Source: Erysipelotrichaceae bacterium (lineage in GTDB: Bacteria; Bacillota_I; Bacilli_A; Erysipelotrichales; Coprobacillaceae). Taken from it: a stretch of DNA of 9,367 bases. A program made the position numbers and the translations under genes. Shown here in pieces: positions 1-5,687 of the stretch (its first letter is position 1; each line of letters begins with the position of its first letter). The stretch spans positions 1 to 9,367 of the forward strand of contig JAJQDJ010000245.1 of assembly GCA_021202205.1 (NCBI GenBank), given 5' to 3'. The notes under the pieces were generated by a model. That model made no database searches and was not told the DNA's origin. It saw only the letters and a list, made by a program, of their open reading frames with translations.

Positions 1-50
1 TATATAAAAAGGCATGAGCCCAAGAGATACGAATCCCTTAAGTTCATGCC
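1..50 (-). terminator. Rho-independent terminator of the minus-strand operon (after asnS)
   Basis: Read on the minus strand, a 14-position stem (arms at 50-37 and 24-11, with one A-C mismatch and two G-U pairs, and a 12-base loop) is followed by TTTTTATATA at 10-1. This is a normal intrinsic terminator layout and sits 30 bases past the asnS stop codon. The plus strand has no U-tract after this stem, so the direction is clear. Confidence 0.75.
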
Positions 51-53
51 ATT

Positions 54-79
54 GGCCGATTATCCATCGGCCTTTTTTT
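54..79 (+). terminator. Rho-independent terminator of a plus-strand gene left of the window
   Basis: A perfect 7-bp GC-rich stem (GGCCGAT at 54-60, ATCGGCC at 66-72) with a 5-base loop is followed by seven T at 73-79. The T-run is on the plus strand, so it should stop transcription arriving from the left, convergent with asnS. The transcript that it ends, protein or RNA, lies outside the window. Confidence 0.75.
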
Positions 80-80
80 A

Positions 81-1460
81 CTAGAATTTTAAATTTCGAG
101 GTGTTCTTGGGAATGGTTCAACATCTCTAATGTTTTGCATACCTGTTAAATACATTAAAAATCTATCAAACCCCAAACCAAAACCAGCATGCTTACAACC
201 ACCAAATCTTCTTAAATCCATATACCATTGTAAGCCTTCTTTTTGCATACCTTTTTCATCCATAATTTTTTCTAAGACATCATAACGTTCTTCTCTTTGG
301 CTACCTCCACATAATTCACCAACACCAGGCATCAATAAATCACAAGCGGCCACAGTTTTATTATCATCATTTAAACGCATATAGAAAGCTTTGATTTCTT
401 TAGGATAATCAGTTAAAAATACAGGACCTTTTACAACCTTTTCACAAATATAACGTTCATGTTCACTATTAAGATCCATACCCCAGAATACTTTATTTTC
501 AAACTTTTCATCTGCTTTTAATAATATATCAATAGCTTCAGTATATGTCATTCGTTTAAACTCACTATCTTTAACTTTACTAATACGATTAATACAATCT
601 TTATCAATCATTTGATTAAAGAAAGACATTTCTTCAGGTGCATTGTCTAAAACATATTCTATACAATATTTCACCATATCTTCAATCAAATCCATATCAT
701 CTTCCAAATCAGCAAAAGCTATTTCTGGTTCAATCATCCAAAATTCACTCGCATGTCTAGAAGTATTAGAGTTCTCTGCTCTAAAAGCCGGACCAAAAGT
801 ATAGACATCTCTAAAAGCCATACAAAAAGCTTCTACATGTAGTTGACCAGTAACAGTTAAATAAGCTTCTTTTCCAAAGAAGTCATCTTCAAAATTTGTA
901 TCATCAATAGTTGTTGCTCTAAACATTTCACCAGCACCTTCACCATCATTGCTTGTAATAATTGGTGTATGTACATAAACAAATCCTTGAGATTGAAAAA
1001 ATTCATGAATAGCCATGGATAAAACACTTCTTAAACGATATATAGCATAAAAACTATTAGCACGTGGTCTTAAATGAGGAATTTCACGTAGATATTCAAA
1101 GGAATGTCTTTTCTTTTGTAATGGATAGTCTTCATCACACAATCCTTCAATAGTAATTTGAGTTGCTTCTATTTCAAAAGGTTGCTTAGCTGTAGGGGTT
1201 AATTTAAACTTGCCAAGAACTTTAATAGCACTTCCTGTGGATATATGTTTGACTTCTTCTAAATTATCCAATGTTGTATATACAATTTGACAATTTCTAA
1301 AATAAGTCCCATCATTCAATGCAATAAAAGATACTTTTCCACTTGATCTATGTGTCCTTACCCAACCATCTAATTCAACATATTCTAAAGCTTCTTTTTC
1401 TAAATCTTCACCAGCTAAAACCATCTCATATAATTCTCTAATAGTCATAAATTCAAACAT
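81..1460 (-). CDS. asnS: Asparaginyl-tRNA synthetase
   Basis: Class IIb aminoacyl-tRNA synthetase that attaches asparagine to tRNA-Asn in the cytoplasm; 459 residues, the usual length. An N-terminal OB-fold anticodon-binding domain (about 27-110) precedes the catalytic domain. Motif 1 lies around 145-170 (ending HTPIITSND). GEGAGEMF at 173-180 and LTVTGQLHVEAF at 201-212 are typical of AsnRS. Motif 2 (FRAENSNTSRHASEFWMIEPE, 227-247) and motif 3 (GFGLGFDRFLMYLTG, 426-440) are intact, and the tail RDVEPFPRTP is typical. These signatures favour AsnRS over AspRS or LysRS. The start is set by AGGAGG at 1468-1473, seven bases upstream; this site overlaps the rex stop codon, with only 11 bases between the two genes, so asnS is the last gene of the operon. 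A second ATG five codons in is less well placed. Confidence 0.97.
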   Translation of the reverse strand: MFEFMTIRELYEMVLAGEDLEKEALEYVELDGWVRTHRSSGKVSFIALNDGTYFRNCQIVYTTLDNLEEVKHISTGSAIKVLGKFKLTPTAKQPFEIEATQITIEGLCDEDYPLQKKRHSFEYLREIPHLRPRANSFYAIYRLRSVLSMAIHEFFQSQGFVYVHTPIITSNDGEGAGEMFRATTIDDTNFEDDFFGKEAYLTVTGQLHVEAFCMAFRDVYTFGPAFRAENSNTSRHASEFWMIEPEIAFADLEDDMDLIEDMVKYCIEYVLDNAPEEMSFFNQMIDKDCINRISKVKDSEFKRMTYTEAIDILLKADEKFENKVFWGMDLNSEHERYICEKVVKGPVFLTDYPKEIKAFYMRLNDDNKTVAACDLLMPGVGELCGGSQREERYDVLEKIMDEKGMQKEGLQWYMDLRRFGGCKHAGFGLGFDRFLMYLTGMQNIRDVEPFPRTPRNLKF

Positions 1461-1471
1461 ATCTATTCCTC

Positions 1472-2107
1472 CTAATCCTGGGCATTCATTTTTAACACAA
1501 GTTCTTGTATAGCTACAACAACATCAACTGTTTGAACAACAACATCTTTATTGACAGTAAAATGCGTATGAGTAAAATCAACAATACCTTTCACTCCCAA
1601 AGCCATTAAACGATCAACTGTAGATTGAACATTATCACTAATAGCTAAAATAGCTATTTTACAGCCTTTAGGAAAAGTCTTTTCTAAATCATCTATATGG
1701 ATCAATTTCACTCCAAATTGTTCTCCTACTTTATTAACATCTTGATCATAGCCACATACAATTTGACCAACTGTATACTGCCATCTATTGTATTTTAAAA
1801 TAGCACTTCCCAAATTACCAATACCAATTAATACAATCGGTTCATCCAAATTTAAACCGAGAACATTACTTAAAACATTAATAATCTCCTTCGTATCATA
1901 GCCAACACCTCTTCTTCCTAACGTTTCCTTATCCGTTAGAAAGCCAAAATCTCTTCTAATTGTTGTATCTAAAATACCTGTTACTTCTGCTAATTCACTT
2001 GATAAAAATGTGTCTTTCCCTTCATGTTGCATATTACGCAACGCTTTTAAATAAACAGGAAAACGATTCATTGTTGCATTTGATATTTTTTGATTTTTCT
2101 TTTCCAT
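1472..2107 (-). CDS. rex: Redox-sensing transcriptional repressor Rex
   Basis: Homodimeric repressor that binds DNA when NAD+ is high and releases it when NADH binds; in Bacillota it typically controls fermentation and respiration genes. The 211 residues comprise an N-terminal winged helix (about 1-80, with TTIRRDF at 48-54 in the recognition region and GRRGVGY at 64-70 in the wing), a Rossmann domain with the NAD(H) loop GIGNLGSA at 95-102, and a C-terminal helix for domain swapping. The chosen ATG lies one base after the tsaD stop and follows a GGGGGAG site at 2112-2118. A GTG at 2120-2122 would add five residues and overlap tsaD, but has only a weak A/G-rich stretch upstream. The segment VDFTHTHFTV (177-186) departs from the NF(A/T)P-type motif I remember for Rex. 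I found no convincing Rex operator in the window. Confidence 0.93.
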   Translation of the reverse strand: MEKKNQKISNATMNRFPVYLKALRNMQHEGKDTFLSSELAEVTGILDTTIRRDFGFLTDKETLGRRGVGYDTKEIINVLSNVLGLNLDEPIVLIGIGNLGSAILKYNRWQYTVGQIVCGYDQDVNKVGEQFGVKLIHIDDLEKTFPKGCKIAILAISDNVQSTVDRLMALGVKGIVDFTHTHFTVNKDVVVQTVDVVVAIQELVLKMNAQD

Positions 2108-2108
2108 T

Positions 2109-3116
2109 CTACTCCCCCACACTTTCTTCTTCTAAATCATAACTAGGTTTGACACTTAAGTCAAGAGCTGAAAACATTGAATTTTCATACATAATCCTGC
2201 CCGCTGAAGCAATCATCGCAGCATTATCTGTACAATAAGCCATTGGTGGAAATAAGACTTTCATTGAACTTCTTTCAGTCAATTTTCTTCTTAAGCCACT
2301 ATTAGCACTGACACCACCTGCTACAATAATTTCTTTAACAAGATAATCTTGAGCAGCTTTAATAGTTTTAGAAACCAAAACTTCAATAGCCACATCCTGA
2401 AAAGAACAAGCCAAATCTTCATTAACGATTTCTTCACCACGTTGATCAGCATTATGCTTCAAATTAATGACTGCTGATTTTAAACCACTAAAAGAAAAAT
2501 TATAGCTATCATCATTCATAGGAAGTGGTAACTTATAACGATGCTTTCCTTGATTAGCTAGTTTGTCAATCACTGGACCTCCTGGATAAGGCAAATGCAA
2601 AACTCGACCAACCTTATCATAAGCTTCTCCAATTGCGTCGTCCAACGTTTGACCAATAACCTCAAAAGAAAACACATGTTTCATATAAACCAATTCAGTG
2701 TGTCCACCACTCACCACCAAGCATAAACATGGGTATTCAATATCTTCAACCAATTCATTAGCATAAATATGTCCTGCAATATGATGAACACCAATTAAAG
2801 GTTTATGATAAGCAAGTGCTAATGTTTTAGCGGCTTGCATTCCCACATGTAAACTACCAACCAATCCTGGCCCTTTCGTCACAGCTATAGCATCAACATC
2901 TTTCATATCGATTTTCGCCTCACTTAAAGCTGTTTTTAATACTGTTGATACACATTCTACATGCATACGACTGGCAATCTCTGGTACAACTCCACCATAC
3001 AATCGATGCGTATCAATCTGACTCGCAACAATATTACTTAATATTTCTCTTTTATTTTTTAAAACAGCCACTGACATTTCATCACAGCTCGATTCTATGG
3101 CTAAAATAAGACTCAT
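2109..3116 (-). CDS. tsaD: tRNA N6-adenosine threonylcarbamoyltransferase TsaD
   Basis: Catalytic subunit that transfers the threonylcarbamoyl group from threonylcarbamoyl-AMP to A37 of tRNAs reading ANN codons, working with TsaB and TsaE (Kae1/TsaD/Qri7, ASKHA fold). The 335 residues match the usual length. IESSCDE is at 8-13 region, and HHIAGH at 111-116 supplies two metal-binding histidines (H112, H116). SGGHTE is at 136-141, FSFSGLKSA at 207-215, AGGVSAN at 266-272, and the TDNAAM motif at 296-301 holds the metal-ligand aspartate D297. The ATG overlaps the rimI stop as ATGA, and GGAGGG stands six to seven bases upstream, so translational coupling with rimI is likely. rex starts one base after its stop. 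Nothing looks degraded. Confidence 0.97.
   Translation of the reverse strand: MSLILAIESSCDEMSVAVLKNKREILSNIVASQIDTHRLYGGVVPEIASRMHVECVSTVLKTALSEAKIDMKDVDAIAVTKGPGLVGSLHVGMQAAKTLALAYHKPLIGVHHIAGHIYANELVEDIEYPCLCLVVSGGHTELVYMKHVFSFEVIGQTLDDAIGEAYDKVGRVLHLPYPGGPVIDKLANQGKHRYKLPLPMNDDSYNFSFSGLKSAVINLKHNADQRGEEIVNEDLACSFQDVAIEVLVSKTIKAAQDYLVKEIIVAGGVSANSGLRRKLTERSSMKVLFPPMAYCTDNAAMIASAGRIMYENSMFSALDLSVKPSYDLEEESVGE
2112..2118 (-). promoter_or_regulatory. Ribosome binding site deciding the rex start
   Basis: GGGGGAG lies inside the last codons of tsaD, four bases before the rex ATG at 2107. The spacing is short but the site is stronger than anything before the alternative GTG at 2122. It also suggests coupling of rex to tsaD translation. 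Confidence 0.55.
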
Positions 3117-3562
3117 TCATGACCCTCCAATCTCTTTACCATCAAATAGGCATCTTCATAATTACGATAATAATTCTTACGTATAGCTTCTATTTCAAAA
3201 CCATACCTTTTATATAAAGCAATTGCTGGAATATTAGATACACGAACTTCTAAACTCATATGAGAACATCCATGATACCTGCTTAAATCAATCATTTTTT
3301 CCATCATATAGGAACCATATCCACTATTTTGATAAGCTTTATCAACACCTATAGTTATGATTTGTGCTTGCTCATATAATAGCCATAATCCTACATAGCC
3401 AATAATTTGATGATTCTCTTCTAAAACATAATTGAATGAAAAATCATTTTCATTCATTTCATATAAAAAATCTTTTTCACTCCAGCTTTCATCTATAAAT
3501 AATTGCTTTTCTAATTCAATAATCCTTTTTAAATCATTTATTTCCATAAATCTTAAAGACAT
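3113..3562 (-). CDS. rimI: GNAT N-acetyltransferase, RimI family
   Basis: Predicted acetyl-CoA-dependent N-terminal acetyltransferase; in E. coli RimI acetylates ribosomal protein bS18, but the substrate in Bacillota is less certain. The 149 residues form a single GNAT domain. The acetyl-CoA loop is QNSGYG at 78-83 (normally QGxGxG/A), preceded by the beta strand IITIGVD. SLEVRVSNIPAIALYKRYGF at 103-122 and the tail YYRNYEDAYLM are RimI signatures. The gene sits between tsaB and tsaD, the common bacterial arrangement. Its ATG overlaps the end of tsaB by 10 bases, with GAGG ten bases upstream; an alternative ATG five codons later (MEINDL) is possible. Its stop overlaps the tsaD start. Confidence 0.9.
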   Translation of the reverse strand: MSLRFMEINDLKRIIELEKQLFIDESWSEKDFLYEMNENDFSFNYVLEENHQIIGYVGLWLLYEQAQIITIGVDKAYQNSGYGSYMMEKMIDLSRYHGCSHMSLEVRVSNIPAIALYKRYGFEIEAIRKNYYRNYEDAYLMVKRLEGHE

Positions 3563-4158
3563 ATTTTCTTAGCCTCAACATCTTTTAAATATCTTGGAAC
3601 CAATGCATCTACATTTTTTAAAGAATCACTATTTAAAGCCAAATGATAAATATTATTAGCCAAATCAACTTCAATATTATGATATCCAACAATTTCACAT
3701 TGACCAACAACTTTAAAATCTTTATAATCTCGCATAAAGTCTTCAAAATCTTTAATCAATATTAATTGTTCATTAATCAATGGTTTGCCATTTTCATAAG
3801 CACATACAAAAACTTTTTGACTTCTTGCGTCAATCACCGATACACATTTATCAAGACCTGCATAAGATGCTAGAGAAGATACTGCCTTTATTTTTATAGG
3901 ACTTATAACACTGAGTGTTTTGGCAATGGTCATAGCTACTCTTACACCTGTATAAGATCCAGGACCCAAAGTTATGATCATTTCATGAATATCCAATAAT
4001 TCTATATTATATTTTTGTAGCAAAGCAGATAAAGCTGGAATCGCGTTTTCTGATTGACGCTTGACTCCCATTTCTTGAATAACTTCTAGACATTGTTCAT
4101 TTTTATATAAAGCAATCAATAAATAATGATTAGATGTATCCATTATTAATCTTAACAT
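3553..4158 (-). CDS. tsaB: t6A biosynthesis protein TsaB
   Basis: ASKHA-fold partner that dimerises with TsaD and, with TsaE, supports transfer of threonylcarbamoyl to tRNA A37; it is not itself the catalytic subunit. The 201 residues are somewhat shorter than the Bacillus homologue (about 230 from memory), mainly at the less conserved C-terminal part. The N-terminal strand carries LIMDTSN (4-10), and the family signature GPGSYTGVR is at 65-73, followed by AMTIAKTLS. SVIDARSQKVFVCAYENG, around 107-125, is also typical. AGAGGAG lies about eight bases before the ATG, and the gene overlaps the end of tsaE by seven bases. Its last codons contain the rimI start. Confidence 0.94.
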   Translation of the reverse strand: MLRLIMDTSNHYLLIALYKNEQCLEVIQEMGVKRQSENAIPALSALLQKYNIELLDIHEMIITLGPGSYTGVRVAMTIAKTLSVISPIKIKAVSSLASYAGLDKCVSVIDARSQKVFVCAYENGKPLINEQLILIKDFEDFMRDYKDFKVVGQCEIVGYHNIEVDLANNIYHLALNSDSLKNVDALVPRYLKDVEAKKICL

Positions 4159-4598
4159 AAACTCATCTCCTCTAATAATTGTCGATATTTATCTCCCTTA
4201 GCAATAAAAGAAAGAGAACGTGATTGATCTTCATTTTTTTTAATATATATCTCAAATCTTTCAACAGGTAGAATATCTTCTATATATTGAGGCCACTCTA
4301 TCACACAAACCCCATCATCTTCAAACATTTCTTCAAAACCCAATTCCTCATTTTGTCCTTCTAAACGATAAGCATCAAAATGATAGAGAGTCTTATTCCC
4401 ATGATACACCTTAACAATCGTAAATGTTGGAGAATTAATGATTTTTTTTACCTCTAAACCTTGACCAATACCTTTTGTAAGAGTTGTTTTGCCTACTCCT
4501 AATTCACCGTTCAAGGTAAGGATGGCACCTTCAAATAAATGTTGTCCCAATGATTTTCCAAATTCTATCATTTCTTTTTCATTTAATAATTGTATCAT
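4152..4598 (-). CDS. tsaE: t6A biosynthesis ATPase TsaE
   Basis: P-loop ATPase of the bacterial t6A complex; it binds at the TsaB-TsaD interface and its ATP hydrolysis is needed for multiple turnovers. The 148 residues are normal for the family. Walker A is GELGVGKTT at 31-39. SPTFT at 56-60, the HFDAYRL motif at 73-79 and IEWP at 100-103 are the other family landmarks. The ATG overlaps the stop of the upstream DUF402 gene (ATGA), with AGGAGGT five bases before it, so the start is secure. The next gene, tsaB, begins inside its last codons. Together with tsaB and tsaD this gives three of the four core t6A genes; tsaC is not in the window. Confidence 0.95.
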   Translation of the reverse strand: MIQLLNEKEMIEFGKSLGQHLFEGAILTLNGELGVGKTTLTKGIGQGLEVKKIINSPTFTIVKVYHGNKTLYHFDAYRLEGQNEELGFEEMFEDDGVCVIEWPQYIEDILPVERFEIYIKKNEDQSRSLSFIAKGDKYRQLLEEMSLC

Positions 4599-5131
4599 GA
4601 TGACCTCCTTGAACTTTTTTGATATTGTTGATACCAGTATTGTGCAAATCCTGGTCTAAAAGGCCCAGACATGTTCATAGCATCATCAATAAGTAAATTA
4701 AGCTGTTTATGAATAATAGCATCGATTCCCTGACCATATTTCATTTTTTGACTGTTTTGTTCATATTCTTCTTCATCTAAAATACGATATTTATAATCTG
4801 GAAATACTTTTAAATCCAAATCATAATCGATATATTTAATAGCTTCACCATCATATAATGTAGGTGAGGCCAAATTACAATAAAAATGAACCCCATTTTT
4901 TCTTATCATACATATAACATTATACCATTGATTCTTAGGAAAATACCAAATAGCTGGTTCTCTTGTATACCATTTTCTGCCATCTGATTCACTAACCAAT
5001 GTACGATTATTAATCACTATAAAATGTTGATCTGTCTCCTCGAGAACATGTCCTTTGTCCCAACAGCGATGAATACTCCCGTCATGCTTATAACAATGAA
5101 TAAGCACATCTTCACCAACCAATGCTTGCAT
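4595..5131 (-). CDS. ntdP: DUF402 nucleoside tri-/diphosphate phosphatase (YgaC/NtdP-like)
   Basis: 178 residues matching the DUF402 family. Staphylococcal and Bacillus relatives are described as divalent-cation-dependent nucleoside tri- and diphosphatases. Seen here: IHCYKHDGSIHRCW (11-24), VSESDGRKWYTREPAIWYF (46-64), and an acidic core CNLASPTLYDGEAIKYIDYDLDLKVFPD (85-112) that probably supplies the metal ligands. The frame is open further upstream (to 5173), but a TATAAT box at 5163-5168 places the likely transcript start near 5156. This leaves the ATGs at 5140 and 5131. AGAGG at 5142-5146 is ten bases from 5131 and only one base from 5140, so I chose 5131, which also fits the length I recall for the Bacillus protein. 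It is the first gene of the operon and overlaps tsaE by ATGA. The biochemical role is inferred from the family. Confidence 0.85.
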   Translation of the reverse strand: MQALVGEDVLIHCYKHDGSIHRCWDKGHVLEETDQHFIVINNRTLVSESDGRKWYTREPAIWYFPKNQWYNVICMIRKNGVHFYCNLASPTLYDGEAIKYIDYDLDLKVFPDYKYRILDEEEYEQNSQKMKYGQGIDAIIHKQLNLLIDDAMNMSGPFRPGFAQYWYQQYQKSSRRSS

Positions 5132-5141
5132 AAACTTCATA

Positions 5142-5146
5142 CCTCT
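5142..5146 (-). promoter_or_regulatory. Ribosome binding site deciding the ntdP start
   Basis: AGAGG lies ten bases before the ATG at 5131 but only one base before the ATG at 5140, which argues for the shorter protein. No better site precedes the ATG at 5158, which would also fall at the predicted transcript start. Confidence 0.5.
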
Positions 5147-5162
5147 TTTCAATAACATGACT

Positions 5163-5190
5163 ATTATACACAAGAAATCATTATTTTGAA
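5163..5190 (-). promoter_or_regulatory. Probable sigma-A promoter of the ntdP-tsa-rex-asnS operon
   Basis: On the minus strand a perfect -10 TATAAT (5168-5163) has TTCAAA (5190-5185, four of six matches to TTGACA) 16 bases upstream. Transcription would start near 5156, giving a leader of about 25 bases. The -35 is weak, so confidence rests on the -10 and on its position just before the first gene. Confidence 0.5.
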
Positions 5191-5493
5191 AGTTTTATAC
5201 AATAAATATTTTGGTAATTTGTGATAAAATATCCAATTTATAACATTATATCCTAAATACCAACAATTAAGTTCACATATTATTTCCCCTAAAATATCAC
5301 TAAAATAATAAACATTCAACTACATTCTAGAAAAAGCAATTATAAATGAATTGACTATATGACTTGATGGAATCGAATAGTCAAATGATTTATTGGAAAT
5401 AATATTGATGGTCATATTAACATCATATGGTCTTGTAAGTACAATAGTATTCTTTATAAGTATTGATATTTCCAACTTTTTCATTTCCTTCAT
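5164..5493 (-). pseudogene. Possible decayed small gene: one frame with a single internal stop
   Basis: Starting from an ATG at 5493, one minus-strand frame runs 57 codons (MKEMKKLEISILIKNTIVL...) to TAG at 5322-5320. It then continues 51 more codons with no stop until TAA TAG at 5166-5161. In such AT-rich DNA a non-coding frame should hit stops often, so a 110-codon frame with one stop is unusual. Against a gene: no ribosome binding site precedes the ATG, I recognise no family, and the end of the frame overlaps the predicted ntdP promoter. A TATAAT at 5518-5513 precedes it without a clear -35. It may be a remnant, a 57-residue unknown protein, or chance. Confidence 0.25.
5351..5384. repeat. 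Inverted repeat with bulged hairpin potential
   Basis: TTGACTAT (5351-5358) and ATAGTCAA (5377-5384) are perfect 8-bp arms. Inside, TTGAT (5364-5368) can pair with ATCGA (5372-5376) through one G-T wobble, giving a 13-bp hairpin with a 5-base bulge on one side. No T-run follows on either strand, so it is not a standard terminator. Function unknown. Confidence 0.45.
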
Positions 5494-5524
5494 AATTTGT
5501 TAATAATTATGTATTATATTGCAT

Positions 5525-5563
5525 AAAATGAAAAAATATCATTCTTTATTGAATTTTCATTTT
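5525..5563. repeat. Inverted repeat just upstream of the pckA promoter
   Basis: AAAATGAAAA (5525-5534) and TTTTCATTTT (5554-5563) are perfect 10-bp arms around a 19-base centre, ending seven bases before the pckA -35. The arms are AT-only apart from one G-C pair, so chance is possible. The position would suit a regulator site. Confidence 0.35.
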
Positions 5564-5570
5564 TATTATG

Positions 5571-5599
5571 TTGATTTTTACATAGAAATATGAAATAAT
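5571..5599 (+). promoter_or_regulatory. Sigma-A promoter of pckA
   Basis: The -35 TTGATT (5571-5576) is followed after exactly 17 bases by the -10 AATAAT (5594-5599), with an extended -10 TGA at 5591-5593. The predicted start of transcription is near 5606, giving a leader of about 80 bases before pckA. Confidence 0.65.
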
Positions 5600-5606
5600 A
5601 CTCAGG

Positions 5607-5644
5607 TAGAAGATAAAATTTTATCGGGGTGAAAATATCTTCTA
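5607..5644 (+). promoter_or_regulatory. Inverted repeat in the pckA leader, starting at the predicted +1
   Basis: TAGAAGATA (5607-5615) and TATCTTCTA (5636-5644) are perfect 9-bp arms around a 20-base loop that contains GGGG. Overlapping the left arm is a perfect 14-bp palindrome, GATAAAATTTTATC, at 5612-5625. The stem could form in RNA, or the palindrome could be an operator covering about +7 to +20. I do not recognise a known riboswitch class. No T-run follows the stem, so it is not an obvious attenuator. Confidence 0.45.
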
Positions 5645-5687
5645 TATAAAAATATAAATCAAAATATTCAAATAAGGGGGTTATTAA

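Larger units (their letters stand above)
5132..5687. other. Long AT-rich divergent intergenic region
   Basis: This 556-base gap separates the divergent ntdP operon and pckA. It holds the operon promoter (5163-5190), a minus-strand reading frame broken by one TAG (5164-5493), inverted repeats at 5351-5384 and 5525-5563, a short palindrome TTGTAAGTACAA-like site (5433-5444, TTGTA and TACAA arms around AG), the pckA promoter (5571-5599) and a pckA leader hairpin (5607-5644). I see no tRNA, known riboswitch signature or conserved protein gene in it. Confidence 0.7.

Noticed and set aside
1..79. Two adjacent hairpins considered as the 3' end of a structured RNA such as 6S or a riboswitch
   Set aside because: I could match no conserved motif of a known class; opposed U-tracts explain them as convergent terminators.
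2108..2122. GTG start of rex at 2122
   Set aside because: It adds MWGSR, unlike known Rex N-termini, has only a weak A/G-rich stretch upstream, and the ATG at 2107 has a better site.
1960..2142. Other open frames opposite or inside rex, pckA (6313-6510) and ackA (8852-9037, 9047-9262)
   Set aside because: They overlap confident conserved genes in other frames, lack ribosome binding sites and show no recognisable domains.
5132..5173. Longer ntdP start sites at 5173, 5158 or 5140
   Set aside because: The first two fall in or at the predicted promoter and transcript start, and the third is only one base from the ribosome binding site.
5369..5384. GGAATCGAATAGTCA region considered as a catabolite-response element
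   Set aside because: Several mismatches to the cre consensus, particularly in the 3' half, and far from the pckA promoter.
5433..5444. TTGTA-AG-TACAA considered as a Rex operator
   Set aside because: Rex sites have longer TTGTGAA-type arms with wider spacing; this short palindrome does not fit.
5408..5503. Plus-strand 31-codon hydrophobic open frame (MVILTSYGLVSTIVFF...), reminiscent of a small membrane toxin
   Set aside because: No ribosome binding site or promoter, and it lies antisense to the broken minus-strand frame in T-rich DNA, where hydrophobic codons arise by chance.
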